DNA of 58,789 nucleotides from Okeania sp. SIO2C9 (GTDB lineage: Bacteria > Cyanobacteriota > Cyanobacteriia > Cyanobacteriales > Microcoleaceae), in contig NZ_JAAHGO010000051.1 in assembly GCF_010672455.1 (NCBI RefSeq), forward strand, positions 1 to 58,789, read 5' to 3'. Below the pieces are notes generated by a model. The model saw nothing but the letters and a program-made list of their open reading frames with translations. It did not search any database and was not told the DNA's origin. Positions 43,931 through 52,304 of the stretch are shown here, in pieces (within the stretch, counting starts at the first letter, position 1; the number at the start of each line of letters is the position of its first letter). The position numbers and the translations under genes were made by a program.

Positions 43931-44830
43931 ATGGTAAATTTTACAGCAATAAAAAATATCAAAAACAGTTTATTTTTATTACAATTTAACAAACGCTTTC
44001 ATCAAGAAAAGGAACTGTCTTTTGAAGAAAAACAAAACCAAATATTAGTAGATATAGGATATAAATTAAAAAGATTTCGAGAGAAACATTCTATTTGTTT
44101 AGAAAGAGTGGCAATAGTAACAATGATTAGAATTAATTTGCTAGAAGCTATAGAAGAAGGTAATCTAGAAAAACTACCTGAGCCTGTTTATATCCAAGGT
44201 TTAATCAAGCGATATGCAGATGCTATGGGATTAAATGGAGAGCAATTAGCAAATCTGTTTCCGACTGAAAAAACTCAAGAAACTAGCAAACAATCTCTCC
44301 TGAATCTATCAATGCCTCAGCTACGACCACATCATCTCTACCTCTTATATGTATCTATTGTTTTATTGTCAGTTAGTTTATTGCCTCGTCTAATGAGTAG
44401 CTATTATATACTAGGGAAAAAATATGAAATTAATAATTATAGAAAAGAAAAAAACCAAAGTGATCTAGCTCAGGCATCTTCAGGTAATATTAAAATTGAG
44501 GAAAAATCTACAGACCAAATAACAAAAGCAAAGTTAGAAAAACAAAATAAAAAACAATCTTTAGCAGTGAGTGTAATTGTCAAAGAAGACTCCTGGGTAT
44601 CAATAGAAATAGATGGAAAAATAGCATTTGAAGGGACTTTAGTGCAGGGAACTCAAAAGACCTGGGAAGCTCAAGAACAATTAGTTTTCTTTGCAGGAAA
44701 CGCCGGAGGAATATTAATACCTATTAATAACGGACAAACAATGCAACTGGGAAAAACAGGAGAAGTAAAAGAAGTTGTTTTTACTCCTACTGATACTAAA
44801 ATTTCCCAGTCCAGCAATACTAAAAATTAA
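43931..44830 (+). CDS. RodZ-like membrane protein with HTH and DUF4115-type domains
   Basis: A 299-residue protein. Residues 38-120 form an Xre-like helix-turn-helix of the RodZ type (IGYKLKRFREKHSICLERVA, LLEAIEEGNLEKLPEPVYIQGLIKRYADAMGL). One membrane helix follows near 136-155 (LYLLYVSIVLLSVSLLP), then a Lys/Gln/Ser-rich linker and a periplasmic DUF4115-like beta domain (SWVSIEIDGKIAFEGTL...GNAGGILIPINNG). RodZ links MreB to the cell wall machinery; cyanobacterial versions are less studied. The N-terminal 35 residues are additional to the E. coli pattern. Convergent with malQ, the stops only 3 bases apart. Confidence 0.85.
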   Translation: MVNFTAIKNIKNSLFLLQFNKRFHQEKELSFEEKQNQILVDIGYKLKRFREKHSICLERVAIVTMIRINLLEAIEEGNLEKLPEPVYIQGLIKRYADAMGLNGEQLANLFPTEKTQETSKQSLLNLSMPQLRPHHLYLLYVSIVLLSVSLLPRLMSSYYILGKKYEINNYRKEKNQSDLAQASSGNIKIEEKSTDQITKAKLEKQNKKQSLAVSVIVKEDSWVSIEIDGKIAFEGTLVQGTQKTWEAQEQLVFFAGNAGGILIPINNGQTMQLGKTGEVKEVVFTPTDTKISQSSNTKN

Positions 44831-44833
44831 AAA

Positions 44834-46348
44834 CTATGAATCTTCATTTTGTGGCTCACGACCATAAATTTCTGTGACTTCTCTAAGGCGATCGCTTACC
44901 TCTGGAGTTAATATTTCCGGTTGGTAGCGCCAGCTCCAATTTCCTTCAGCAACTCCAGGTTGATTCATCATAGTTTCTTCTCCAAATCCGAAAATATCTT
45001 GTAGGGGAAAAATTGCCATAGAAGCCACCGAAGACATAGCCAAACGAATTAAATCCCAATGAATTCCATTACCACAAGTACAACCAAGAAAACGAGTAAC
45101 TCGTTTTTGTTCTTCAGGAGAACGGTTATTGAACCAGCCCACAGTAGTATTATTATCGTGAGTGCCAGTATAAACAACCCAATTAGGAGAAACGTAGTTG
45201 TAGGGTAAATAGGGATTTTCATGGCCTGAGTCAAAAGCAAAATGCAGAATCTTCATACCAGGAAGTTCAAACTTATCGCGCAATTCTTCGACATCAGGAG
45301 TAATCAACCCTAAATCTTCAGCAATGATTGGCAGAGAGCCTAACTTTTCATTAATAGTTTCAAAAAAAGCCTCACCTGGTGCCTCGATCCATTCACCATT
45401 TATGGCTGTAGTTTCACCTTGTGGCACTGCCCAATAAGCTTTCAAACCACGAAAGTGGTCAATTCTAATCAAATCTACTTTATTCAGCATTGATTGAATG
45501 CGTTGCACCCACCACAGAAAATCTTCCTGTTCTAATCTATCCCATTTATAAACTGGGTTGCCCCATAGTTGACCAGTCTCACTAAAATAATCTGGGGGGA
45601 CACCTGCCATCAAAGATGCTTCACCTGTTTCTGCATCTAGACAGAATATTTCTGGATGTGCCCAAACATCAGCACTATCATGGGCAACATATATAGGAAT
45701 GTCGCCAAAGATTTTTATTCCTTGTTCATTGGCATAATTTTTCAGCTCATCCCATTGTTGGAAAAACTCAAATTGAACGAATTTATGATACTGAATTTCA
45801 TCGGCCAAACGTTGCTGCCATTCTTTTAATGCTGCTGGTTGACGACGGGCAATTTCCTGCTCCCAGGTATGCCAACTAGCTCCTTGGTGGGCTTCTTTTA
45901 GGGCCATATAAAAAGCATAATCATCTAACCAAAAAGCTTTACTGACACAAAAATCATAGAATGCTTGTTTTTCTTCAGATTCTTTTGTTTGAAAATTATC
46001 GTAGGCTTTTTGTAATAGAGGACGTTTGACTTCCCGGACTAAATCAAAATCTACTTGATCGTTTGGAAACTCTGGCAAATTAGATAAGTCTTCCTCACTG
46101 AGTAACTCCTGGTCTTGTAATTTATCTGGACTAATTAGCAGAGGGTTTCCTGCCATTGCCGAATAAGCTAGATAGGGAGAATTACCAAAACCTGTTGGTC
46201 CTAGTGGTAGAATTTGCCAAATTTGCTGTCCACTGTCTCTTAAAAAGTTGACAAAATTGTATGCTTCATGACCTAAGTCACCAATTCCAAAGCGACTTGG
46301 GAAGGAAGTAGGGTGCAGTAGAATACCGCTAGCTCTTGAAAGTGGCAT
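44834..46348 (-). CDS. malQ: 4-alpha-glucanotransferase (amylomaltase), GH77
   Basis: A 504-residue amylomaltase of glycogen metabolism. It transfers maltosyl or longer glucan units between chains. Signatures: SGILLHPTSFPSRFGIGDLG at the start, nucleophile D297 in IRIDHFRGLKAYW, acid/base E344 in AEDLGLITPDVE, D398 in GTHDNNT. The length is that of the plant/Thermus-type enzyme without N-terminal extension. Start ATG at 46348. Monocistronic by appearance. Confidence 0.96.
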   Translation of the reverse strand: MPLSRASGILLHPTSFPSRFGIGDLGHEAYNFVNFLRDSGQQIWQILPLGPTGFGNSPYLAYSAMAGNPLLISPDKLQDQELLSEEDLSNLPEFPNDQVDFDLVREVKRPLLQKAYDNFQTKESEEKQAFYDFCVSKAFWLDDYAFYMALKEAHQGASWHTWEQEIARRQPAALKEWQQRLADEIQYHKFVQFEFFQQWDELKNYANEQGIKIFGDIPIYVAHDSADVWAHPEIFCLDAETGEASLMAGVPPDYFSETGQLWGNPVYKWDRLEQEDFLWWVQRIQSMLNKVDLIRIDHFRGLKAYWAVPQGETTAINGEWIEAPGEAFFETINEKLGSLPIIAEDLGLITPDVEELRDKFELPGMKILHFAFDSGHENPYLPYNYVSPNWVVYTGTHDNNTTVGWFNNRSPEEQKRVTRFLGCTCGNGIHWDLIRLAMSSVASMAIFPLQDIFGFGEETMMNQPGVAEGNWSWRYQPEILTPEVSDRLREVTEIYGREPQNEDS

Positions 46349-46366
46349 AGCTAAACCTAGAAAATA

Positions 46367-46790
46367 TTAATCAAAAAAATTGCTGGCATTAAACACCAGC
46401 TTAAATTTTATTCTACGATGAAGAGAGTATTTTTTGTTGAGACTCTCTACCGTTAAATCAAAGATTATAACGAGAGATTTTTGTATCACAGATTCTCGGG
46501 CTAGATGACAAATCAAATAAGTTGAGTTCACCCCCGCTACTACCATCTCCACAAGCTTTCTTGCTCCGTCTTTACGCCCTTAGAAACCTCAGGGCAGGCG
46601 GTGCGCTTTTATTCAACCGTGTGCCCCACGGCTATTGATAAAATTATAACACCAAAAATGTTTCACGTATTGCTCAATTATTTTTCTGGTTAAAATTTAT
46701 GAGGGGCTGTCTGCGTGGATTTCCCGCGCAGTTTATACGCCCCCTCTCACCGTTAAATAAGAGCGATTATAACAAGAGTCTTCTTTCAAC
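46367..46790 (-). pseudogene. Decayed tnpB 3' tail and right-end hairpins (relic 7)
   Basis: On the minus strand one frame reads ACGDGSSGGELNLFDLSSSP, a TnpB-like C-terminal tail. Behind it is the hairpin motif CTCTCGTTATAATC, TTTGATTTAACGGTAGAGAG (46443-46478), ending TCTCAA like an IS605 right end. A second copy of the motif lies at 46743-46780, next to GAGGGGC...GCCCCCTC. A related motif occurs at 9424. The catalytic part of the gene is not recognisable. Confidence 0.4.
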
Positions 46791-47131
46791 ATTTATGATA
46801 GTTAAAATTTTGTTGAGTATTCTATCTAATTAAAATATTAAATTTCTATATGAGAGCCATAAATTTTAGTATTAAGTACAGTTTTTATACTTGATGTCAG
46901 AAAAATTATTACCACATCTTAATAGCTAACTTTTTTTAGTTACTTTCCTAAAATTTTGATATTTATTTGGATTCAATTTATATGATTAAGATAATCATTT
47001 TTTACAAACTTAATCTGTGACTTTTAATGATTTGATAATTTGAGGAAATTATCGGGTTTGCATATTAGTTTGAAAATCGCTCATATAATTTTTTTAGACT
47101 AAAAATTATCTTAATTATCTGACACTACCGG
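46791..47131. other. Gene-free AT-rich spacer
   Basis: No gene, RNA or repeat end was recognised in these 340 bases. Confidence 0.4.
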
Positions 47132-47325
47132 TTACCGAATAATTAATAATTAAATAATTAAACAATTCGGCTAATTCCGCCTCCCCTTTCAAGGGGAAAA
47201 AAGCGGTCGAGGGATAGCGAGGAAACCTGCGCCATATCCAATCGACCAAGAGAATAAATTTTTTCCTTATTTGTCAATCCTCTCCCTTTTAGGGAGAGGT
47301 AATTATCAATTATCCATTAATGAAA
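47132..47325. repeat. Interspersed repeat family A, copy A6, with short inner module
   Basis: TTACCGAATAATTAATAATT start, CCTCCCCTTTCAAGGGG hairpin, a short module (AGCGGTCGAGGGATAGCGAGG to ATATCCAATCGACC), then GTCAATCCTCTCCCTTTTAGG and TTATCCATTAATGAAAGC. It ends about 70 bp behind the bestrophin gene. Confidence 0.75.
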
Positions 47326-47395
47326 GCTTTCCTCGTTGTATTAAGCATTTAATTTTCTGTTCACAACTCTCAAAACTAGAAAGCCTTCTCTATAT

Positions 47396-48298
47396 TTATT
47401 CAACTAAATATTCCTTTCGAGAATCAGAACTCATTAACTCCTCAATATCCCACAACAGTCGATTACACATATTATCTAAAGGTAAGTCATTCGGATCGTA
47501 ACCAAAAGGATTTTCTATTTCTAGCCCTATTGCTTCAATTCCTAATAAAGCAAAGCTAATTACTCCTGTAGCAGGAATAGTTATCCAAGATAACTCAGCT
47601 ACTAATTGAAAAGGTAGAGCAAAACAATACAAAAATAATAAATGTTTTAAGTGAGTTGCATAAGCTAAAGGAATAGGCGTATTTAAAATTCTTTCGCAGC
47701 CAGTTTCATCTTTTACCATTAAATCTAAAATTTGATTATAAGTAGATAGCTGAATACTGTCTATGTAATTAAGGTCATAGATTTTTCGGAAATAATCTCC
47801 AATCCATTTAGCAATTCTCAGAGGTATATGATTAACTTCTTTCAGTTCTAAATATTGATTATTGCTAATAATTGACTGAAGTTGCCCATCGATACTTTCA
47901 TTTCTTAAATGTAATTTTGTTCCTATCAGAAAACCAGCTAAAAGTAAAATTGCTGCCTTCTTCTGTTCTGTATCTGTTGGAGTTTTCTCAGGAATATTTA
48001 CCCACATTTGTCTTGATAAAGACCGACCTGAAATTATTATCCCCCCAATCAGTTTTCGCCCTTCCCAGAATTTATCATAAGATGTATTTGTTCTAAAAAC
48101 TAATAACAAACCCAAAACAACACCGGGGATTAAACTAGCTAAAATTGGTTGATGAATCCACAGAAGTCCACTCTGATAAATAATGGTAACTATTAGGGAA
48201 AAAGTCATTGCAACTACTACCCGTTGCCAAACTCTAGGTATGACAGACCCTTTTAATGTCAACACTAATTCTATCCAGTTTTTCTTATGAAAAGGCAT
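47396..48298 (-). CDS. Bestrophin-family anion channel (UPF0187)
   Basis: A 300-residue membrane protein. It starts MPFHKKNWIELVLTLKGSVI, has helices near 28-48, 52-72, 218-240 and 242-262, and carries family motifs LLVFRTNTSYDKFWEGRK near 63-80 and NPFGYDPNDLPLD near 263-275. Bacterial bestrophins form pentameric anion channels; relatives in algae and plants sit at thylakoids and move chloride or bicarbonate. Which anion is used here is not decided by sequence. ATG at 48298. Single gene. Confidence 0.9.
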   Translation of the reverse strand: MPFHKKNWIELVLTLKGSVIPRVWQRVVVAMTFSLIVTIIYQSGLLWIHQPILASLIPGVVLGLLLVFRTNTSYDKFWEGRKLIGGIIISGRSLSRQMWVNIPEKTPTDTEQKKAAILLLAGFLIGTKLHLRNESIDGQLQSIISNNQYLELKEVNHIPLRIAKWIGDYFRKIYDLNYIDSIQLSTYNQILDLMVKDETGCERILNTPIPLAYATHLKHLLFLYCFALPFQLVAELSWITIPATGVISFALLGIEAIGLEIENPFGYDPNDLPLDNMCNRLLWDIEELMSSDSRKEYLVE

Positions 48299-48420
48299 AT
48301 TTACTTAACAAGTCATTAGTAGTGTATAAATTAAAATTACCATAAAAAAAATTTACTAGTGCAGGATGACGGAAATAACTGACCAGTTACAAAATACTAA
48401 AACAATTACAAATCAATACG
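48299..48420. other. Short spacer upstream of the bestrophin gene
   Basis: AT-rich; no gene. Probably carries the bestrophin promoter. Confidence 0.3.
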
Positions 48421-48615
48421 TAAGCATTCAGCCGTCAGCCATCAGCTATCAGCTATTGTGCTTTTAATTTAGGATAAAAGCAATATTTAATTGTCTTACT
48501 ACAAAAGTTGGCTCCCTTGCCCTTAAAGTCTATTTTAATTTAAACACTGTCCTATATGAGAGAGTCTTGTTGCTGATAGCTCACAGCAGTCAGCCATCAG
48601 CTATCAGCTATTTGT
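48421..48615. repeat. Interspersed repeat family E, copy E1
   Basis: Starts GTAAGCATTCAGCCGTCAGCC and ends with CAGTCAGCCATCAGCTATCAG, both with AGCTATC heptamers. The interior has TAATTTAGGATAAAAGC, TTAATTGTCTTACTAC, TAAACACTGTCCTATATGAG and GAGTCTTGTTGCTGATAGC. An inverted sister copy, split by repeat A8, lies at 50657-51165. Confidence 0.7.
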
Positions 48616-48779
48616 TATTAACTCATTATCATACTAGAGGGAAATTATCCAGCAAAGAGCAATTTTAATTCATTAATGAAATTGCCTATAACCTAACCTT
48701 AGCTCTTGCTTGAATATGTTCATACATCTTATTGCTGTTTGCGGAGCATGACAAACGGAAATGCTAATAGCTGAATGCT

Positions 48780-48946
48780 TAGGAAGTAAGAAATAAGGAA
48801 GAAGCAAGAAGGAAGAAGGGATAAATTTTGAAAAAAAAGGGAATACTATAGATATAACCATCTAAAATGAACTAGAGAAACTATTTTTAGGCAGATCCGA
48901 TAGAGATGCACTTTTTATAGCATTCTTTTTTCAAACTGGTAGTATA
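48780..48946. repeat. Family H debris (partial copy H4)
   Basis: GGATAAATTTTGAAAAAAAAG, TCTAAAATGAACT and the end ATTCTTTTTTCAAACTGGTA match the interior and right end of H3 (26323-26515). The left end is replaced by AAGTAAGAAATAAGG. The reading frames here are repeat-derived. Confidence 0.5.
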
Positions 48947-49079
48947 TAGCAATAGAAAGATAGGGCGTTGACATAAACTGATAATTATCTTTAGACAGGG
49001 AATTTTTTTTTCTATTGTTCCCTGTTAAAGGTTCCCTGTTTCCTGCTATAAAAACTCCGATGTGAATACTAATAAAATT

Positions 49080-50210
49080 ATGCAAATCTTTGATCGATTA
49101 AAATCTCTGTTTATAAAAGTTCCATTCCAGGAAACTGAGAATGAACTTGATGAACTACCAAAAAATTTTGTTTTTAGTTTAAATCAACAAATTCAGGCTT
49201 TGCCTTGTCATCCTAAATATATCAAAATTTTGCAATCTACTTTAGAAGAAGCATTATGCCAATGGCAAGATAATCCAGAAGCTAATGAACTGGTAATTCT
49301 AAGCAGTTCTATAGAACCTTTATCTCAAATTATCCAGACAGCTTTAGTTAATTGGAGTCATGAAAATATCAGAGATATAAAATTATTATCCTGGTCAAAT
49401 AGACCTAAAGATTTCCTGAAAATTGTCTCCAAATTACAAAATGATTTAGGTTTGTCTGCAAAGTTAGATGTTGATTGTAATTCTGGCAAATTTCAGGAAT
49501 TAATAGTTATTCCTTGTTTGGAATTTTGCTTTCTACGACATATACATGGTTTGGATGGAATTGAGTTTTTAAGAAATAGAATCTTTCAAGATCATTCTCG
49601 ATTTTGGTTAATTGGTTGTAATTCTTTAACGTGGCAGTATCTTGACTATATTTATAATATTAATTCTTACTTTGAAAAGACTCTATTCTTACCGACTATT
49701 ACAGGAGAAGAGCTGATGGAATGGCTCAGTCCTGTATTTACTAAAATAGAGTTCAATAAAAATGACTTAGATGAAGAAAAACAATTTGCTAAAATGCAAG
49801 AACATTTTGATTATTTATCCCATACTTCTCAAGGTTTAAGTTCAGCAGCTTCTCAATTATGGGTAAAATCTTTGAGTATGATAAATACGGAAAATATTGA
49901 TTATCAAGAAACAGAAAAAGAGAATATTTTAGTAGAGTATCATCAAATTAGATCATTAGATTTACCAGAATTAAGCAGTAGCGATCGCTATCTTTTATTT
50001 TCTATGCTTTTGCACAAAGAAATTAATTTATCTAACCTTGCCTTGAGTTTGGGAGAATCTGAAAGTATAATTCAATTCCAAATTCAACAATTATTACGCA
50101 TGGAGGTAATTCAACGTTTGAATAATCTTTTTAGTATTCATCCTGCATATTATCCAAAGCTGCGTAAGCATTTAAAAAAATATAACTTTATTACTGATTT
50201 AATAGAATAG
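49080..50210 (+). CDS. Protein of unknown function with C-terminal winged-helix-like region
   Basis: 376 residues from ATG 49080 (GTG 49062 would add six). I recognise no named family. The N-terminal half alternates helices and strands (ELVILSSSIEPLSQIIQTALVNW, IRDIKLLSWSNRP), followed by LIVIPCLEFCFLRHIHGLDGIEFL and WLIGCNSLTWQYLDYIYNI, which read like the core of an alpha/beta domain without a P-loop. A glutamate/asparagine-rich linker (about 240-310) leads to SSDRYLLFSMLLHKEINLSNL and IIQFQIQQLLRMEVIQRLNN, a plausible winged-helix DNA- or partner-binding domain. No membrane segment. The next gene on the strand, 1.06 kb on, is an MscS channel; linkage is uncertain. Confidence 0.7.
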   Translation: MQIFDRLKSLFIKVPFQETENELDELPKNFVFSLNQQIQALPCHPKYIKILQSTLEEALCQWQDNPEANELVILSSSIEPLSQIIQTALVNWSHENIRDIKLLSWSNRPKDFLKIVSKLQNDLGLSAKLDVDCNSGKFQELIVIPCLEFCFLRHIHGLDGIEFLRNRIFQDHSRFWLIGCNSLTWQYLDYIYNINSYFEKTLFLPTITGEELMEWLSPVFTKIEFNKNDLDEEKQFAKMQEHFDYLSHTSQGLSSAASQLWVKSLSMINTENIDYQETEKENILVEYHQIRSLDLPELSSSDRYLLFSMLLHKEINLSNLALSLGESESIIQFQIQQLLRMEVIQRLNNLFSIHPAYYPKLRKHLKKYNFITDLIE

Positions 50211-50230
50211 ACTTCTTGCAGAAATCAGAG

Positions 50231-50656
50231 AATAATGAATAATGAATAATGAATAATGAATGATTAATAATTAATAATTAGGGCTTGCTGATTAAATCTA
50301 AAAGCATTTACAAATAAAGGTTTTAGCCTTTTTAGGTCTGTAATACCTTGGTTTTCAGCTCTTCATGCTCAAAAAGTTAGCATTTTTGCTGCTGAGTTGG
50401 GCAAAACAATTCTCCCCTACTCCTGAAGAAAGACTTTTTCAGCAAACCCTAATTACCTCTGGTTAAAACCCTTCTTGATTAAATGTCAGGAAATATTATT
50501 TCTTCTCTTGGTCGATTGGATATGGCGCAGGTTTCCTCGCCATCCCACCCTTCGGGAAGCTGCGAAGATCGACCGCTTTTTTTCCCTTGAAAGGGGAGGT
50601 AGAGTAAGCTGAATTATTTAATTAATAATTATTAATTATTAATTTTTCGGTAAGTA
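50231..50656. repeat. Interspersed repeat family A, copy A7 (inverted), split by element B3
   Basis: Starts with AATAATGAATAATG heptamers, is interrupted at 50281-50449 by B3, and resumes ATTACCTCTGGTTAAAACC. It carries the full inner module (TCGATTGGATATGGCGCAGG to GAAGATCGACCGC) and ends TTTTTCGGTAA at 50654. Confidence 0.75.
50281..50449. mobile_element. Miniature element, GGGCTTGCTGA family, copy B3
   Basis: 169 bp, ends GGGCTTGCTGA / TCAGCAAACCC (10 of 11 pair), TA duplications at 50279-50280 and 50450-50451. It lies inside repeat A7, so it is younger. The interior shares AGCTCTTCATGCTCAAAAAG and AAGTTAGCATTTT with the other B copies. Confidence 0.8.
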
Positions 50657-51165
50657 TTTAGCTATTATCTGTCAGCTATCAGCAACAAGACTCTCTCATA
50701 TATGACAGTGTTTAAATTAATACTATTTCTCCATGAAGTTCCGCTTAATAAAAGATAACAGCTATTAGTAAAATTCAGGTTTTGGTAATAATTATTAAGC
50801 GCAGGGAATAATTAATAATTAATAATGAATAGTGAATAATGAATGATTACCTCTGGTTAAAACCGTTATTGATTGAATGTAAGGAAATATTATTTCTTCT
50901 CTTGGTCAATTGGATATGGTTAGGAAACCCATCCATCCCACCCAACGGGTGCGCTCCGAAGATTGACTGTTTTTTTTCCCTTGAAAGGGGAGGCAGAGTA
51001 AAAAGATAACAGTTATTAGTAAAATTCAGGTTTTGGTAAGAATTATTAAGGGCATCGTGACAAATAAAGAAATGGTATAACAACTGACTTTAAGAGCAAG
51101 GAAGGCAATTTTTGCAGTAAGACAATTAATAAAGCTTTTATCCTAAACTAAAAGCAATAGCTGTT
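50657..51165. repeat. Interspersed repeat family E, copy E2 (inverted), split by repeat A8
   Basis: The first part TGTCAGCTATCAGCAACAAGA, CTCTCTCATATATGACAGTG and the second part AGTAAGACAATTAATAAAGC, TTTTATCCTAAACTAAAAGC together rebuild E1 in reverse. Between them lies A8, with two direct copies of a 50-60 bp stretch (AAAAGATAACAGCTATTAG ... TTCAGGTTTTGGTAA) at 50751-50812 and 51001-51055. Confidence 0.65.
50811..51040. repeat. Interspersed repeat family A, copy A8 (inverted), nested in E2
   Basis: AATAATTAATAATTAATAATG start with heptamers, then ATTACCTCTGGTTAAAACCG, a decayed inner module (GGTCAATTGGATATGGTTAGG to GAAGATTGACTG), CCCTTGAAAGGGG and the end TTTTGGTAAG. It carries the unusual string CCAACGGGTGCGCTCC in the module. 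Confidence 0.7.
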
Positions 51166-51267
51166 TGCGCAGCATTCCGCAGGAAATTCTTACATAGGGA
51201 ATGGTGAGATTAAATTACTGATTTCATATCTTGAATTGATTTAATTAGTTTTTTTGCAAGAGGTATA

Positions 51268-52122
51268 ATGATTTTCAACTATCTAGGGTTAACATTCTTT
51301 TTTCATTTTCATCTACTTACAGTAGCGGCAGGATTAGATGGAATAGGTATTAAAGATATAAATCTTCGGACTATTCTACAAACAGTAATTGCTTTAGCTC
51401 TTGCTTATGGTTTTCTTATTAGCGTTAAATTTTTGAGTAAGTGGTTATCAGAAAGAGTTCCTTTAAGATTTCGAGCAGCAGCCAAACAATCAGAACCTTT
51501 TTTGCAAGCCTTAATTTTATTGACTTCCACAATATATATATTGAGTTTGTTCTTGCAACTTTCGACTGAAAATTTATTAGCTATCACTGGAACAATTGCT
51601 GTAGCTTTAGGTTTTGCTTTTAAAGATTATGTTAGTTCTCTAATTGCTGGAGTAGTAGCTCTATTTGAAATTCCTTATCGAGTAGGAGATAGAGTTCAAA
51701 TTGGAGAAAATTATGGCGAAATTATTACTTATGATTTGCGGGGAATACGTTTACAAACTGTTGAAGATAATCTGATATTTATTCCCCATAACAAAATCTG
51801 GAATGAGCCAATATCTAATGCTAATAGTGGTGCTTTAGAAGCTCAAGTCACAACTGATTTTTATTTGGCTCATGGAGTTGATTCTGAAATGGTTATTAAA
51901 ATTTTACATCTGGCTGCTTATACCAGTAAGTACACTCAATTAAAACTTCCAATTACTGTATTAGTTGAGGAAAAACCTTGGGGAACTCAATATCAGTTAA
52001 AGTCTTATCCTATAGATGCTAGGGATGAATATATTTACAAAACTGATTTAGTGAGACGAGTTAAACAAGCTTTTGCTAAACATAATTTTAATTACCCTAA
52101 AAGTAATTTTAGTCAAGAGTAG
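51268..52122 (+). CDS. MscS-family mechanosensitive channel, short form
   Basis: A 284-residue channel with two membrane helices before the pore helix (about 30-52 and 73-92), then LLAITGTIAVALGFAFKDYVS at about 103-123, which is the MscS pore pattern. The beta domain carries YRVGDRVQIGENYGEIITYDLRGIRL and LIFIPHNKIW. No extra domain at either end, so it is the minimal type. Fourth MscS gene in this window. AGAGGT precedes the ATG by 4 nt. Possibly transcribed with nothing else; the next gene is a broken PPC gene. Confidence 0.88.
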   Translation: MIFNYLGLTFFFHFHLLTVAAGLDGIGIKDINLRTILQTVIALALAYGFLISVKFLSKWLSERVPLRFRAAAKQSEPFLQALILLTSTIYILSLFLQLSTENLLAITGTIAVALGFAFKDYVSSLIAGVVALFEIPYRVGDRVQIGENYGEIITYDLRGIRLQTVEDNLIFIPHNKIWNEPISNANSGALEAQVTTDFYLAHGVDSEMVIKILHLAAYTSKYTQLKLPITVLVEEKPWGTQYQLKSYPIDARDEYIYKTDLVRRVKQAFAKHNFNYPKSNFSQE

Positions 52123-52304
52123 GGGAGTAGGGGAGTAGGGAGTTAGGACGCTCTACCTTCTACTGATAACCTATCATTAATCATTCTAAGATTATATAAA
52201 TGTAAAATATGTAGGTTAAATTTCGTCATTTTCTATAAAATTAAATATATTACCTTAGCATCCATTAACATGAAAATATTTTTCAATTTCAGGAGGCATA
52301 TATA

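Noticed and set aside
44826-44838. Missing terminator between rodZ-like gene and malQ as an unusual feature
   Set aside because: Convergent genes with 3 bases between stops are known in bacteria; there is no sequence evidence for special regulation.
46367-46552. 61-codon reading frame behind malQ
   Set aside because: It crosses a decayed tnpB tail and its hairpin; a neighbouring frame gives the better TnpB-like tail.
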